Assembly: GCA_964388275.1 (NCBI GenBank) | Contig: CAYLZD010000056.1 | Location: forward strand, 1 to 15,381 | Length of the DNA: 15,381 nucleotides | Direction: 5' to 3' | From: JARYLZ01 sp964388275 | GTDB lineage: Bacteria; Bacteroidota; Ignavibacteria; SZUA-365 | Part shown: positions 1 to 8,335 of the stretch, one piece after another | How the letters are laid out: each line of letters begins with the position of its first letter | How positions within the stretch are numbered: position 1 is the first letter of the stretch | Made by a program: the position numbers and the translations under genes | Notes under the pieces: model-generated | Database searches by the model: none | What the model saw: the letters and a program-made list of their open reading frames with translations, nothing else | What the model was told of the DNA's origin: nothing

Positions 1-384
1 TTGCTCGTCGCGTCTCTCATTCTTCAGTACAGGGGTCACAACGATCCAGGCGGAGGTTTTATCGGCGGCTTGCTTGCTTCATCGGCCGTCGCGCTCCGAG
101 CCATGGCCTGCGGCGCAGCCGAAGGGCGCCGCTTTCTGCGCGTCGATCCGCGCACACTGATAGCGGCGGGAATCCTGACCGCTCTGGGCAGCGGAATGCC
201 CGGCCTGCTGGCCGGGGGCTCATTCATGCAAGGCCTTTGGATCACACTTCGGCTTCCGCTGCTGGGTCCGTTGCCCTTGGGGACACCGCTGATATTCGAC
301 GCGGGGGTATATCTGGCCGTCGCGGGATTCACGCTGACGATATTCTTCACACTGACACGGGCTTTGGAGGAAGCGGACGAATGA
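1..384 (+). CDS. mnhB: Mrp/Mnh Na+/H+ antiporter subunit B, C-terminal part (5' end outside window)
   Basis: The frame is open at the window edge and closes at 384. The 127 visible residues carry the MnhB/MrpB signature RGHNDPGGGFIGGL near the left end, followed by hydrophobic segments around residues 25-35, 50-70 and 100-120. This is a membrane subunit of the multisubunit Mrp monovalent cation/proton antiporter, which expels Na+ using the proton gradient and relates to the membrane arm of complex I. The TTG at position 1 is probably internal, because MnhB normally has further transmembrane residues before this motif. The stop overlaps the next start by 4 bases (ATGA), so translation is probably coupled. 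The gene for the large subunit A, usually placed before B or fused to it, would lie upstream of the window. Confidence 0.9.
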   Translation: MLVASLILQYRGHNDPGGGFIGGLLASSAVALRAMACGAAEGRRFLRVDPRTLIAAGILTALGSGMPGLLAGGSFMQGLWITLRLPLLGPLPLGTPLIFDAGVYLAVAGFTLTIFFTLTRALEEADE

Positions 385-728
385 ACACGCTCGTAGCTCT
401 ACTCAGCGGTCTTTTGTTCGCTGTCGGCGTGTTTCTTCTGCTCCGTCGCAGTTTGATCAGGATAGCGCTCGGCCTCGTTTTCATAGGTCACGCGGCCAAT
501 CTCCTGATCCTTCTTTCGGAGGGCCTTCAACGCGCCGCGACCCCGATCATCGCGGAGGGCGATGTGTCTCTTGCGCAGCCGTACGCGGATCCTCTGCCGC
601 AGGCATTGATATTGACCGCCATCGTCATAAGCTTCGGAGTCTTCGCCTTCTTTCTGGTGCTCATTAAACGCGGATATCAGGAGAGCGGCAGCGACGATAT
701 CGACTGCTTCAGGGAGAAACGTGACTGA
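381..728 (+). CDS. mnhC: Mrp/Mnh Na+/H+ antiporter subunit C (NuoK-like)
   Basis: This 115-residue membrane protein has three hydrophobic segments (about residues 3-22, 27-46 and 73-97). It contains the stretch DPLPQALILTAIVISF (about residues 70-85), typical of MnhC/MrpC and of the complex I subunit NuoK. In the Mrp complex this subunit sits in the membrane beside MrpA and MrpD and helps form the proton/cation path. The ATG at 381 was chosen over upstream in-frame codons because it overlaps the mnhB stop by 4 bases, follows a GGAGG sequence at 366-370, and gives the usual family length. The C-terminus is rather long and polar (about 18 residues after the last membrane segment). Confidence 0.93.
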   Translation: MNTLVALLSGLLFAVGVFLLLRRSLIRIALGLVFIGHAANLLILLSEGLQRAATPIIAEGDVSLAQPYADPLPQALILTAIVISFGVFAFFLVLIKRGYQESGSDDIDCFREKRD

Positions 729-2230
729 TGCTGCTGGCTCTTCCCATAATCCTCCCGCTCTTCGGCGCCGCCCTTTCCACGTTGCTGCGCAAGAACGCGG
801 CCGCGCAGCAGATCATTGCTGGTTCCGTCACCGCTTTGATGCTTCTCAACAGCCTAGCGCTCCTGTACACGACGTCGACGGAGGGCGTTTGCGTCATGCG
901 CGTGGGATCATGGGGGGCGCCTTTCGGCATAATCCTGGCGGCCGACACGCTCTCCGCGTTGATGCTCGTACTGACCGGTCTGCTGGGACTGACGATTGTG
1001 GTTTATTCCTTCGCCGCGGTGGACGAGCCGAGAAAAAGACACGGCTATTTCCGTTTGCTGTTGATCCTATTGATGGGGGTTTCCGGAGCATTTCTGACCG
1101 GAGACCTGTTCAACCTCTATGTTTGGTTCGAAGTTATGCTCATTGCTTCCTTCGTGCTCATGGTGTTGGGAAGCGAGCGGGCTCAACTGGAGGGCGCCGC
1201 GAAGTATGTGGCGATGAACCTGCTGGCCTCGGCGCTTTTTCTGATCGGCATAGGGGCGCTTTACGGAAAGACCGGAACACTGAACTTCGCCGATCTCGCG
1301 TCGAAGTTGGCAGCGGATCCGCGCGGATCTCTCGTCAACATTTCAGCCGTTTTGTTTCTGGCGGCCTTCGGAATCAAAGCGGCTGTTTTCCCCTTCTTTT
1401 TCTGGCTGCCCGATTCATACCACGTTCCGCCGCCTGCCGTCACAGCCATATTTTCAGGCCTGCTGACAAAGGTGGGCATATACGCCATGCTTCGCGTTTT
1501 TTCCATGGTCTTCACGCACGATCAGGAATATACCCAGACGTTCTTCCTGATAACGGCCGGATTGACGATGGTCGCGGGCGTACTGGGCGCGGTCGCGCAG
1601 AATGAGATGCGGAGACTTCTCTCGTTTCACATAGTCAGCCAGGTCGGGTATGCCGTAATGGGGCTCGGCATCTATACGCAGCTCGCTCTCTCAGGCGCCA
1701 TATATTTCACTCTGCACGTTGCGGTCGCCAAAGCGGCTCTCTTCCTGGTCGCGGGATACGTCGCCGCTGTCCGAGGGAGCACGGAACTCGGCCGCCTCGG
1801 CGGAATGCTCCGTGCTTCTCCGCTGCTTGCCGTCCTTTTCCTGCTCTGCGCGCTGTCGCTGGCAGGTCTGCCCCCGTTCTCGGGCTTCTTCGCGAAATTC
1901 GCCCTGATCAAGGCGGCATTCGAAGCCGGACGGCACTTCATAGCCGCCGTTGCGCTCGGAGTGGGCTTGCTGACGCTGTTTTCTATGACTAAAATATGGG
2001 CGGAAGTCTTCTGGAGGGAAGAGAGAGTCGGCGACGCGGGTCATATCGCGGTCATGCCGCTCACGCACGGGCGAGGCCTGATGTTCATGCTTCCGATGCT
2101 CGCGCTTGTTCTGGTGACCGTGTTCATGGGCATCGGCGCAGAATATGTTTTCGCGCATACGGATCAGGCCGCTCGCGATCTGCTCGAACCGTCGGGATAC
2201 ATCCGGGCGGTGCTGGGAGGAAGGCCATGA
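728..2230 (+). CDS. mnhD: Mrp/Mnh Na+/H+ antiporter subunit D (proton-translocating, NuoN/M-like)
   Basis: This 500-residue polytopic membrane protein belongs to the proton-antiporter family shared with complex I subunits NuoL/M/N. Conserved ionisable residues are at the expected places: Glu135 in the segment LYVWFEVMLIASF, Lys217 in AFGIKAAVFPFFFWLPDSYH, and Lys248 in SGLLTKVGIY. They correspond closely to the residues E137 and K219 known to be essential in Bacillus MrpD (established knowledge; numbering aligned by eye). The later LLSFHIVSQVGYAVMGLGIY is also typical. Length fits the family. The ATG shares one base with the mnhC stop, and a GGGAGA ribosome site lies just upstream, so the gene is translated as part of the operon. 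No truncation or odd residue was seen. Confidence 0.95.
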   Translation: MLLALPIILPLFGAALSTLLRKNAAAQQIIAGSVTALMLLNSLALLYTTSTEGVCVMRVGSWGAPFGIILAADTLSALMLVLTGLLGLTIVVYSFAAVDEPRKRHGYFRLLLILLMGVSGAFLTGDLFNLYVWFEVMLIASFVLMVLGSERAQLEGAAKYVAMNLLASALFLIGIGALYGKTGTLNFADLASKLAADPRGSLVNISAVLFLAAFGIKAAVFPFFFWLPDSYHVPPPAVTAIFSGLLTKVGIYAMLRVFSMVFTHDQEYTQTFFLITAGLTMVAGVLGAVAQNEMRRLLSFHIVSQVGYAVMGLGIYTQLALSGAIYFTLHVAVAKAALFLVAGYVAAVRGSTELGRLGGMLRASPLLAVLFLLCALSLAGLPPFSGFFAKFALIKAAFEAGRHFIAAVALGVGLLTLFSMTKIWAEVFWREERVGDAGHIAVMPLTHGRGLMFMLPMLALVLVTVFMGIGAEYVFAHTDQAARDLLEPSGYIRAVLGGRP

Positions 2231-2577
2231 GAGGAACCGCGATCTCGACTGCCGGGAAACTGTTCGGTCTGCTGCGCTTCGCCCTTTTCTACATGCTGGA
2301 ACTCGTGCTCTCTAATCTGCGGGTCGCTCACGACATACTGACGCCGAGAGCCCGCTTCCGGCCTGCCATAATCGCGGTGGATTTGCCGGAGCTTACCGAT
2401 ACGCAACTGATCACCTTGGTCAATCTCGTTACCATGACTCCCGGCACGCTGTGTCTCGATGTTGCAAGCGACAGGAGCGTCCTGTTTCTGCACTGCATGT
2501 ATGTCGACGATCCCGAGGAATTTCGCGGACGGATCCGCAGGGATTACGTGCTGCGGATCAAGGAGCTGTTGCCGTGA
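2227..2577 (+). CDS. mnhE: Mrp/Mnh Na+/H+ antiporter subunit E
   Basis: This 116-residue protein has the MnhE layout: one hydrophobic N-terminal region (about residues 10-33, LFGLLRFALFYMLELVLSNL) and then a soluble domain containing TDTQLITLVNLVTMTPGTL (about residues 54-72), the most conserved MnhE stretch. MnhE is needed for assembly or full activity of the Mrp complex. The ATG at 2227 overlaps the mnhD stop (ATGA) and follows GGAGGAAGG, which fixes the start; the frame stays open further upstream inside mnhD, but that part is a shadow. The C-terminal DYVLRIKELLP is also typical of the family. Confidence 0.92.
   Translation: MRGTAISTAGKLFGLLRFALFYMLELVLSNLRVAHDILTPRARFRPAIIAVDLPELTDTQLITLVNLVTMTPGTLCLDVASDRSVLFLHCMYVDDPEEFRGRIRRDYVLRIKELLP
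2560..2565 (+). promoter_or_regulatory. Ribosome binding site that decides the GTG start of mnhF
   Basis: AAGGAG lies 8 bases before the GTG at 2574. No ATG occurs at a suitable distance in this frame, and GTG gives a 4-base overlap (GTGA) with the mnhE stop, matching the other junctions of the operon. Confidence 0.75.
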
Positions 2578-2858
2578 TCATCGACGTAGGCGACATCGCT
2601 CAGACGGCGGCATTCATCTCCCTCGGGCTGTTGACAGCCGCCATGTTTCTGGCCATGTGGCGTCTGGCTCTTGGTCCGGCGCTGCCGGACAGAGTGGTGT
2701 CACTCGATCTCGTGGCTTCCATGGTGATCGGAATAATTGCCGCGTACTGCGTGCTGTCGGATACAGCGTTGTTCCTCGACGCCGCGGTGCTGCTCGCTCT
2801 CATAGCTTTTATCGGGACGGTGGCTTTCGCGCGCTATCTTGAAAGAGGTGCGCGATGA
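2574..2858 (+). CDS. mnhF: Mrp/Mnh Na+/H+ antiporter subunit F
   Basis: This small 94-residue membrane protein has three hydrophobic segments (about residues 10-28, 43-60 and 64-84). The pattern RLALGPALPDRVVSLDL, followed by a second hydrophobic stretch and then ALIAFIGTVAFARYLERG, is characteristic of MnhF/MrpF. It is an integral subunit of the antiporter; some homologues also influence efflux of other solutes such as cholate (family knowledge, not shown here). The start is GTG, chosen for the AAGGAG site and the 4-base overlap with mnhE. The open frame extends further upstream within mnhE, but those residues do not resemble the family. The stop overlaps the mnhG ATG by 4 bases. Confidence 0.92.
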   Translation: MIIDVGDIAQTAAFISLGLLTAAMFLAMWRLALGPALPDRVVSLDLVASMVIGIIAAYCVLSDTALFLDAAVLLALIAFIGTVAFARYLERGAR

Positions 2859-3211
2859 TCAGGGAAATCATTGCGGCTTCGCTGCTGCTGGCCGGCTCCG
2901 TGTTTTTCTGCATATCGGCGCTGGGCGTCGTTCGCTTCCCGGACCTCTACACGCGGATGCACGCGGCCACGAAAGGAGGCGCGTTCGGGGCCGTGCTGAT
3001 GCTGCTCGGCGTCGCCGTGTATTTCCTGGACTGGCGGGTGGCCATGGAAGCGTTGCTCGTTGTGATTTTCATCTTCCTTACCGCTCCGGTGGCCGGCCAC
3101 ATGATAGGACGCGCGGCGCACAAGATCGGCACGCCGCAGTGGCCAGGCACACTGATCGACGAGTGGAAGCAGAGGGAGGGAGAACGCCGCGAGTCCGAGG
3201 ACAGCGACTGA
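2855..3211 (+). CDS. mnhG: Mrp/Mnh Na+/H+ antiporter subunit G
   Basis: This 118-residue membrane protein is the last subunit of the operon. It contains GVVRFPDLYTRMHAATKGG (about residues 29-47), the MnhG signature, flanked by hydrophobic segments at about 5-25, 47-63 and 66-90. MnhG completes the membrane complex. The ATG overlaps the mnhF stop (ATGA) and is preceded by GAGGTG. The C-terminal 25 residues are highly charged and probably cytoplasmic. No further + strand gene follows; the convergent envelope genes begin 82 bases downstream. No U-rich terminator in the + direction is obvious, so the mrp transcript may end by another mechanism or run into the opposing terminator hairpin. Confidence 0.92.
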   Translation: MIREIIAASLLLAGSVFFCISALGVVRFPDLYTRMHAATKGGAFGAVLMLLGVAVYFLDWRVAMEALLVVIFIFLTAPVAGHMIGRAAHKIGTPQWPGTLIDEWKQREGERRESEDSD

Positions 3212-3240
3212 TGAAACCGCCCCGGTTCCTGAAACCGCAC

Positions 3241-3269
3241 AATAAAAAATCCCGGGCCGCGCCCGGGAT
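3241..3269 (-). terminator. Rho-independent terminator of the envelope gene cluster
   Basis: A perfect 9-bp stem (ATCCCGGGC at 3249-3257 with GCCCGGGAT at 3261-3269) closes a 3-base loop. Read on the - strand the hairpin is followed by TTTTTTATT (3249-3241). The stop codon of the TPR gene is 25 bases upstream in that direction. On the + strand there is no T-run after the stem, so it is expected to work mainly for the leftward transcript. Confidence 0.9.
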
Positions 3270-3293
3270 CTTGGGTATGATCAACGGGATCCG

Positions 3294-4262
3294 CTAACGC
3301 CTTCCCATGGCGCGGCGGCATTTCTCGGCCATCAGCCGGGCGGGGGAGCGGAGAGTCTCGATATCGGTTTCCCTGATAACCGACTGGAATTGCTGCAGCG
3401 CCTGGGAGTATCGCCCGAGCTGAAAATAGGATTCGCCCATCCAGTATGCGGCCCGCACTTTGAGCAGGGCATCGGGGGCGCGGCGCGCGATTTCCCTGAA
3501 CGAGTCCAGGGCGATCTGGTAATTTCTGGCCTCGAATTGTTCCCGCGCATGCGCGAAACGCTCGAGCCAGGCGGACAGAGCGTCGGGCGGCGGTTCCTCA
3601 ACCCGTTCGACGATTTTTTCCTCAACGCGCTTCTCGGCGACCCGCGGCGGCGGGGTTTCGATTTTCGGCTGATCGCGCAGCAGCGGCTTGTTGGTCGGAT
3701 TGACCATGACGAAGCGGAAGGAGCCGGGCGTGAGATATTTGAGAACGAAACCCTGGAAGGGAAAGTTGTACGACTCGCCTTCCTCGTTTATGATGAACTC
3801 GCCTTCGCCGCCGAAAAATTGCACGCGGGCCGTGGTCAACCGCCACCGTTGCGCGTCGAAGAGATACTGGTTTTCAACAGGAAGTTCGGAGGGGCCGATT
3901 ATGCCCATCTCGATCACGTCGTACGAGCTCGGATTCAGCACGTAGTAGAAGCTGGAATTCTGCGGCGGCACGTACACCACCGGAGCGCTTCCTTTTTGAA
4001 AGATGTAGGGAATGCTCGCGCGATCGAGTATGCTGCGCGCCTCCCCCCACGACATGCCGAGCGCGACTCCGTGAATTGCGATGCGGCGGCTGCTCAGGTC
4101 GCGTCCGAATTCCGTCACCGGCTCTCTTGCTATGTCGAAAACCGCTCGCTGCTGGGCCGGCAGCGGCAGAGCCGCGGCGGCGAGTAACAGGAGCAGCGCG
4201 GCCGCGCCATGCCTCCCGCGTCCGCGCGGTTTCGGCGATGGGGGCGATTGAGCGATGTTCAT
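3294..4262 (-). CDS. Exported protein with C-terminal tetratricopeptide (TPR/YbgF-like) domain
   Basis: This 322-residue protein starts with a basic segment (residues 11-18) and a long Leu/Ala-rich core (20-33) ending in PLPAQQ, i.e. a signal peptide placing it in the periplasm or envelope. Residues about 55-190 form an unrecognised domain that begins with IAIHGVALGMSWGEARSIL, a motif style seen in small exported proteins. A Pro/Glu/Lys-rich linker (about 199-227) leads to TPR-type helices (about 232-315) such as NYQIALDSFREIARRAPDALLKVRAAYWMGE, like the C-terminal part of YbgF/CpoB, so protein-protein contacts are likely. The ATG at 4262 follows GGAGG at suitable distance. It is the last of three same-strand envelope genes, 55 bases after the lipoprotein gene, and is followed by a terminator. 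Function is unknown. Confidence 0.8.
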   Translation of the reverse strand: MNIAQSPPSPKPRGRGRHGAAALLLLLAAAALPLPAQQRAVFDIAREPVTEFGRDLSSRRIAIHGVALGMSWGEARSILDRASIPYIFQKGSAPVVYVPPQNSSFYYVLNPSSYDVIEMGIIGPSELPVENQYLFDAQRWRLTTARVQFFGGEGEFIINEEGESYNFPFQGFVLKYLTPGSFRFVMVNPTNKPLLRDQPKIETPPPRVAEKRVEEKIVERVEEPPPDALSAWLERFAHAREQFEARNYQIALDSFREIARRAPDALLKVRAAYWMGESYFQLGRYSQALQQFQSVIRETDIETLRSPARLMAEKCRRAMGRR

Positions 4263-4317
4263 GGAACCTCCGCTGCTGATTCGAAGAAGAGAGAAATTGG
4301 CGAAGAGGCGGACGGCG

Positions 4318-4731
4318 TCACAACAGGCGGTCGCGGAGTTCCACCTTCAGGTCCGCGACTCGCGGAATGTCCACCCCCGGCTGCTTGTAGCCGACGATGT
4401 ATTCCTCGTCGATCTTCATCCGCACAGTGCGCCTGCCATAGGTGAATTTGATCGAGACGCGTGTCCGCACCTCGACGCCCTGCGATTCGACGGTCTCGTG
4501 GTAGTACTCGGTTTTCATGTAACCGTCGTCCTTCGAGAGCGTTTCGAACTGATAACCGCGCGTGAGCAGCGCGTCCACGACGATCATCCATGCTTCATTG
4601 TAGGCGAGACCGTCGCGCACCTCGTAGGTGATCCAGCCCGAGTCGAAACCGTCCGGCATGGGACCGGTGCAGCCCGGGGCGAGGATTAATGCGCCGATGA
4701 GCAGAAGTAGCGGGGTGGCAAACCGTTTCAT
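4318..4731 (-). CDS. Small predicted lipoprotein of unknown function
   Basis: This 137-residue protein has a short basic start (MKR), a hydrophobic core and a probable lipobox APGC with Cys21, so it should be lipidated and anchored in the envelope; Ala and Pro at -3 and -2 are not the commonest residues. The mature part, about 116 residues, is mixed alpha/beta in character and rich in Tyr, Asp and Arg, with alternating hydrophobic strands near the middle (VEVRTRVSIKFTYGRRTVRMKIDEEYIVGY). I do not recognise a family. The ATG at 4731 has AGGAG at 4739-4743, seven bases before it. It is the middle gene of the leftward envelope cluster: 45 bases after the preceding gene and 55 before the next, which suggests co-transcription. 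Confidence 0.75.
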   Translation of the reverse strand: MKRFATPLLLLIGALILAPGCTGPMPDGFDSGWITYEVRDGLAYNEAWMIVVDALLTRGYQFETLSKDDGYMKTEYYHETVESQGVEVRTRVSIKFTYGRRTVRMKIDEEYIVGYKQPGVDIPRVADLKVELRDRLL

Positions 4732-4776
4732 GAGGAAACTCCTGACTGTGAATCGGTGTCGGCTGACATTGGTTGA

Positions 4777-5283
4777 CTAGCCGCCTGTGAGACATAGCTC
4801 CAGCAAGCGGAGCAGTTCGCGATGAAGCTGCTCCATCGCCTCGCCGGATGTGTGCGAATGCGGCGCGGACTCTTTCTCGTATTGAAACTCCCTGTTCCGA
4901 ACAGGGGGCGGCGCAGCGCCTCGCGCCACTTCGTTCCGGTTCCGGAGCGATTTGATGTAACTCGATGGTATGCAGAACAAGGCCGAGAGGGAGTCGATGA
5001 TGGCGTGGTTAATGCTGTATAAATCACGCTTGATCCCGGCCGGCGGCTGATATTTCCATTGCCCTTCGTGAACGACGGCGCTCTTGCCGCCTTCGCTCCG
5101 CTCCCATTCCGGATAGACTTGGACCTTGTGCGAAGCCGGCGGCTTCATTTCCCGCTCCTGCTGCCGCTTCTCTTGTCCCGCTTTATCCCAAGAGTCCTGT
5201 ATGCTGCCGTCCTGGGCGCGGCATACCATGCCGGCCGATAACAGGGCAAAGGCCGCCGACAACACCATAATTTGCGGTCTCAT
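4777..5283 (-). CDS. Small exported protein of unknown function
   Basis: This 168-residue protein begins with a typical signal peptide (hydrophobic residues about 6-18, probable cut after CRA, residue 23, before QDG). The mature part starts with a charged, Gln/Glu/Lys-rich stretch (about 30-48), then contains YSINHAIIDSLSALFCIPSSYIKSL (about 90-114) and a C-terminal amphipathic helix rich in Leu and Glu (about 148-165). No known family was recognised. The ATG at 5283 has a GGAG-like site a few bases upstream. It is the first gene of the three-gene leftward cluster, so the promoter should lie within the 289-base gap 5284-5572, which is more AT-rich than its surroundings and in which I saw no other gene. 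Confidence 0.6.
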   Translation of the reverse strand: MRPQIMVLSAAFALLSAGMVCRAQDGSIQDSWDKAGQEKRQQEREMKPPASHKVQVYPEWERSEGGKSAVVHEGQWKYQPPAGIKRDLYSINHAIIDSLSALFCIPSSYIKSLRNRNEVARGAAPPPVRNREFQYEKESAPHSHTSGEAMEQLHRELLRLLELCLTGG

Positions 5284-5572
5284 GCTCGCTCCGTCAGGGC
5301 TGTGTATAAAAATGCGTGTGAAAATGACTCCGTCATTCGCGGCATGTGGGAGTATGAAGGGCGTTCTTTAATTTTATCCTGCTCGGAAAAATGGATACAC
5401 TAATGCGAACCTAGACACGAATCCATTAAAAGTCAATAGTTAGGGCAAGAAAAGCTGCGAAAATTCTGTAATCCACTACGATTATCCTATGTCACATCGA
5501 CAACTGAACGGTTTCATCTATTTCTGTTCGTGAAGAGTCGGAGTTATGTGAAACAATGGTTGAAGCCGTTCC

Positions 5573-8038
5573 TCATGCTTCTTCACTCGAGATGCCGTTT
5601 TCCTCCTCCAGCTCCTCGACGATGTTGACCCTTGCAATGTCGGCTATGGAATCTCCATCCTTCAGCTGAATGAGGCGCACTCCCTGCGTGTTGCGTCCCA
5701 TGACCCGCAGGTCGCGCACGTGCTGGCGGATGATCATGCCCTTCGCGCTGATGATTACAAGGTCGTCCTTGTCGGTGACCTCTTTCACGGCTATCACCGG
5801 CCCGGTCTTTTCCGTGATGTTCATGGTGATTACACCCTTGCCGCCGCGACGTGTGAGCCGGTAAGACGAAACATCGCTGCGCTTGCCGTAACCGCGGTCG
5901 CTGACGACCAGCACATGCGCGTTGCTCCTCGCGATGATGGCGCCTATTACGCGGTCGCCCTTGCCCAATGTCACGCCGCGGACGCCGGTGGCATTGCGGC
6001 CCATGTCCCGCACGTCGGATTCGTTGAAGCGTATTGCCTGTCCGTTGCGCGTCGCCAGCAGTATGTCGTTGCTCCCGTCAGTCACTTTGGCTTCCACGAG
6101 CTCGTCGCCGCCGTTGAGGTTTATCGCGATGATGCCCGTGGACCGGGGATTGCCATAAGCGGACAAAACGGTCTTTTTTACTGTGCCCTCCGAGGTGACC
6201 ATCGCTATGTAATGCGAATCGTCGAAATCCTTGACTGTCACAAAGGCGGAGACGGACTCGTCCTTCTGTTTGTTGATCATGTTGATGATCGCGCGCCCTC
6301 GGGAGGCGCGGCCGCCTTCCGGGATTTCAAAAACCTTCAGCCAGTAACAACGGCCGGTGTTCGTGAAGAACAGAATGTAATTATGCGTGGAGGCGACGAA
6401 CATATGCTCGATAAAATCGTCTTCCCGCGCGGCGGCCCCCATCACTCCCTTGCCTCCGCGGCCCTGCCTGCGATATGCGCTGACCGGCGTCCGTTTGATG
6501 AAGCCCTGATGGCTTATCGTCACCACCACGTCTTCCTCGGCTATCATGTCCTCGATGCGGAAGTCGGCGTAGTTATAGACGATTTCGGTGCGGCGGTCAT
6601 CGGCGAATATGTCCTTCAACCGTGTAAGTTCGTCGCTGATCAGTTTCCAGCGCAGGGCCGTGTTCTCGAGTATGCCGCGCAGCCGGGCGATGAGCTGTAT
6701 CGTTTCCTTGTATTCGTCCTCGATCTTTTTTCGCTCAAGTCCTGTGAGGCGCTGCAGCCGCATGTCGAGAATGGATTTGGCCTGAATCTCGCTGAGCTTG
6801 AATTTCCGCATCAGGTTCGAACGCGCGGTTTCGACATCGCGGGATTTTTTGATCGTCTCGATCACTTCGTCGATGTTGTCGAGGGCAATGATGTAGCCCT
6901 CCAGTATGTGCGCCCGCCGTTCGGCCTCGTCGAGTTCAAAGCGCGTGCGGCGGACGATGACGTCGTGACGGAAATCGAGGAAATGTTTCATCATTTCCTT
7001 GAGTGTCAGGACTTTCGGCCTTCCGTCCACGAGCGCGAGCATTATGGCGCCGAAAGTCATCTGCAGCGCGGTATGTTTGTAGAGATTGTTGAGCACGACT
7101 TCAGGATTGCCGTCGCGCTTGATCTCGATCACCACCCTCAAGCCGTCGCGGTCGGATTCGTCGCGAATGTTGGTGATGCCTTCGAGCTTGCCTTCCTTCA
7201 CGAGATCGGCGATTTTCTCGATCAGGTTTGCCTTGTTGACCTGATAGGGCAATTCGCTGACGACGATGTTTTCGCGCCCGTTCTTCTGGGTTTCAATGTT
7301 GGCGCGCGCGCGCACGATGATGCGTCCGCGTCCGGTGAGATATGCGTCCTGCACTCCCTGATAGCCGAATATGATGCCGCCGGTCGGGAAATCCGGGGCC
7401 TTGACATGTTGCATGAGTTCTTCCGGCGAGATGCCGGGATTCCCGATCATGGCGAGCAGTCCGTCGACGACCTCGCCCAGGTTGTGCGGAGGGATGTTCG
7501 TGGCCATTCCGACAGCGATGCCGCCTGCTCCGTTGACGAGAAGGTTCGGAAGCAACGCCGGCAGCACTGTGGGCTCCTGAAGGGATTCGTCGAAGTTGGG
7601 CGTGAAGTCGACGGTGTTTTTCTCGAGATCGCGCAGCATCTCCATGGCTATGGGCGCCAGCCGCGCCTCCGTGTAACGCATGGCTGCGGCGGAGTCGCCG
7701 TCCACGGAACCGAAATTGCCCTGTCCGCGCACCAATGGATAGCGGAGCGAGAAATCCTGCACCATGCGTACCATCGTGTCGTAAACGGCGCTGTCGCCGT
7801 GCGGGTGATACTTGCCCAGGACTTCTCCGACTATGCGCGCGGATTTTTTGAAAGGACGGGTGGGCCCAAGCGCCAATTCGTTCATGCCGAAAAGAATGCG
7901 GCGATGAGCGGGCTTGAGTCCGTCACGCACGTCCGGAAGTGCGCGCGCCACAATAACGGACATTGAATAGTCGATGTAGGAGCTTTTCAGCTCATCTTCA
8001 ATATTTACGGGCAGGATTTTTTCTGACGGAGTGGACAT
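5573..8038 (-). CDS. gyrA: DNA gyrase subunit A
   Basis: This 821-residue protein is the breakage-reunion subunit of gyrase, which introduces negative supercoils into DNA with GyrB. The catalytic tyrosine is Tyr122 (AAAMRYTEARL), and the quinolone-region motif HPHGDSAVYDT has Ser83 and Asp87, exactly as in E. coli numbering, so no classical fluoroquinolone-resistance substitution is present there. The GyrA box QGRGGKG at 525-531 separates it from topoisomerase IV ParC and opens the beta-pinwheel C-terminal domain; the last 13 residues are acidic. The frame extends 32 codons further upstream, but ATG 8038 was chosen because it gives canonical numbering and a family-like N-terminus. No strong ribosome site precedes it. 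Gene gyrB is not in the window. No clear terminator was found in 5284-5572. Confidence 0.98.
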   Translation of the reverse strand: MSTPSEKILPVNIEDELKSSYIDYSMSVIVARALPDVRDGLKPAHRRILFGMNELALGPTRPFKKSARIVGEVLGKYHPHGDSAVYDTMVRMVQDFSLRYPLVRGQGNFGSVDGDSAAAMRYTEARLAPIAMEMLRDLEKNTVDFTPNFDESLQEPTVLPALLPNLLVNGAGGIAVGMATNIPPHNLGEVVDGLLAMIGNPGISPEELMQHVKAPDFPTGGIIFGYQGVQDAYLTGRGRIIVRARANIETQKNGRENIVVSELPYQVNKANLIEKIADLVKEGKLEGITNIRDESDRDGLRVVIEIKRDGNPEVVLNNLYKHTALQMTFGAIMLALVDGRPKVLTLKEMMKHFLDFRHDVIVRRTRFELDEAERRAHILEGYIIALDNIDEVIETIKKSRDVETARSNLMRKFKLSEIQAKSILDMRLQRLTGLERKKIEDEYKETIQLIARLRGILENTALRWKLISDELTRLKDIFADDRRTEIVYNYADFRIEDMIAEEDVVVTISHQGFIKRTPVSAYRRQGRGGKGVMGAAAREDDFIEHMFVASTHNYILFFTNTGRCYWLKVFEIPEGGRASRGRAIINMINKQKDESVSAFVTVKDFDDSHYIAMVTSEGTVKKTVLSAYGNPRSTGIIAINLNGGDELVEAKVTDGSNDILLATRNGQAIRFNESDVRDMGRNATGVRGVTLGKGDRVIGAIIARSNAHVLVVSDRGYGKRSDVSSYRLTRRGGKGVITMNITEKTGPVIAVKEVTDKDDLVIISAKGMIIRQHVRDLRVMGRNTQGVRLIQLKDGDSIADIARVNIVEELEEENGISSEEA

Positions 8039-8238
8039 GCGTCTTTGCGGTTGAATTCCAAATACCCCAAAACAATAAAAAATAAGAAAAAAGCGGGGAG
8101 GAACAAAAGCGGCAGGAAAGCGCGCGAGACGCATCCGGCGAACCGATCCAAAGACGGTTGCTGCGCGGATCTCTCAGGCTGCTTTATCCATGTTGCGGAT
8201 CCATCGCCGCAGCGGGTACCGGCGGCGCTTCCTGAATC

Positions 8239-8267
8239 GAAAAAAATAAGCCCCGAAAAATCGGGGC
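8239..8267 (-). terminator. Rho-independent terminator after the small exported protein gene
   Basis: On the - strand, GCCCCGA (8267-8261), a TTTT loop and TCGGGGC (8256-8250) form a 7-bp stem followed by TTATTTTTTT. It lies about 70 bases after the stop at 8336 and separates that gene from gyrA, so gyrA should have its own promoter in 8039-8238. That stretch contains an AT-rich tract (8055-8095) but no promoter I can call with confidence. Confidence 0.88.
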
Positions 8268-8335
8268 CGTTGAAATGGCGCAGAAGGATGTGGCGGCGGT
8301 CTTCCGTGCGGTGAGCGGACGCGGCGCCCGCACGG

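Noticed and set aside
3211..3297. A 28-codon frame starting at an ATG overlapping the mnhG stop
   Set aside because: Although the overlap looks like translational coupling, it runs through the terminator hairpin and its product has no recognisable features.
6435..6480. Whether the topoisomerase gene might be parC rather than gyrA
   Set aside because: The intact GyrA box QGRGGKG at the start of the C-terminal domain and full length with an acidic tail identify GyrA.
5720..7966. A 748-codon open frame on the + strand opposite gyrA
   Set aside because: It is a mirror of gyrA codon usage. Its translation is rich in His, Asp and Val without domain motifs, and gyrA is unquestionable.
8045..8314. 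An 89-codon + strand frame rich in Lys and Arg upstream of gyrA
   Set aside because: It spans the gyrA leader and the terminator of the neighbouring gene, starts opposite the gyrA leader and lacks a ribosome site.
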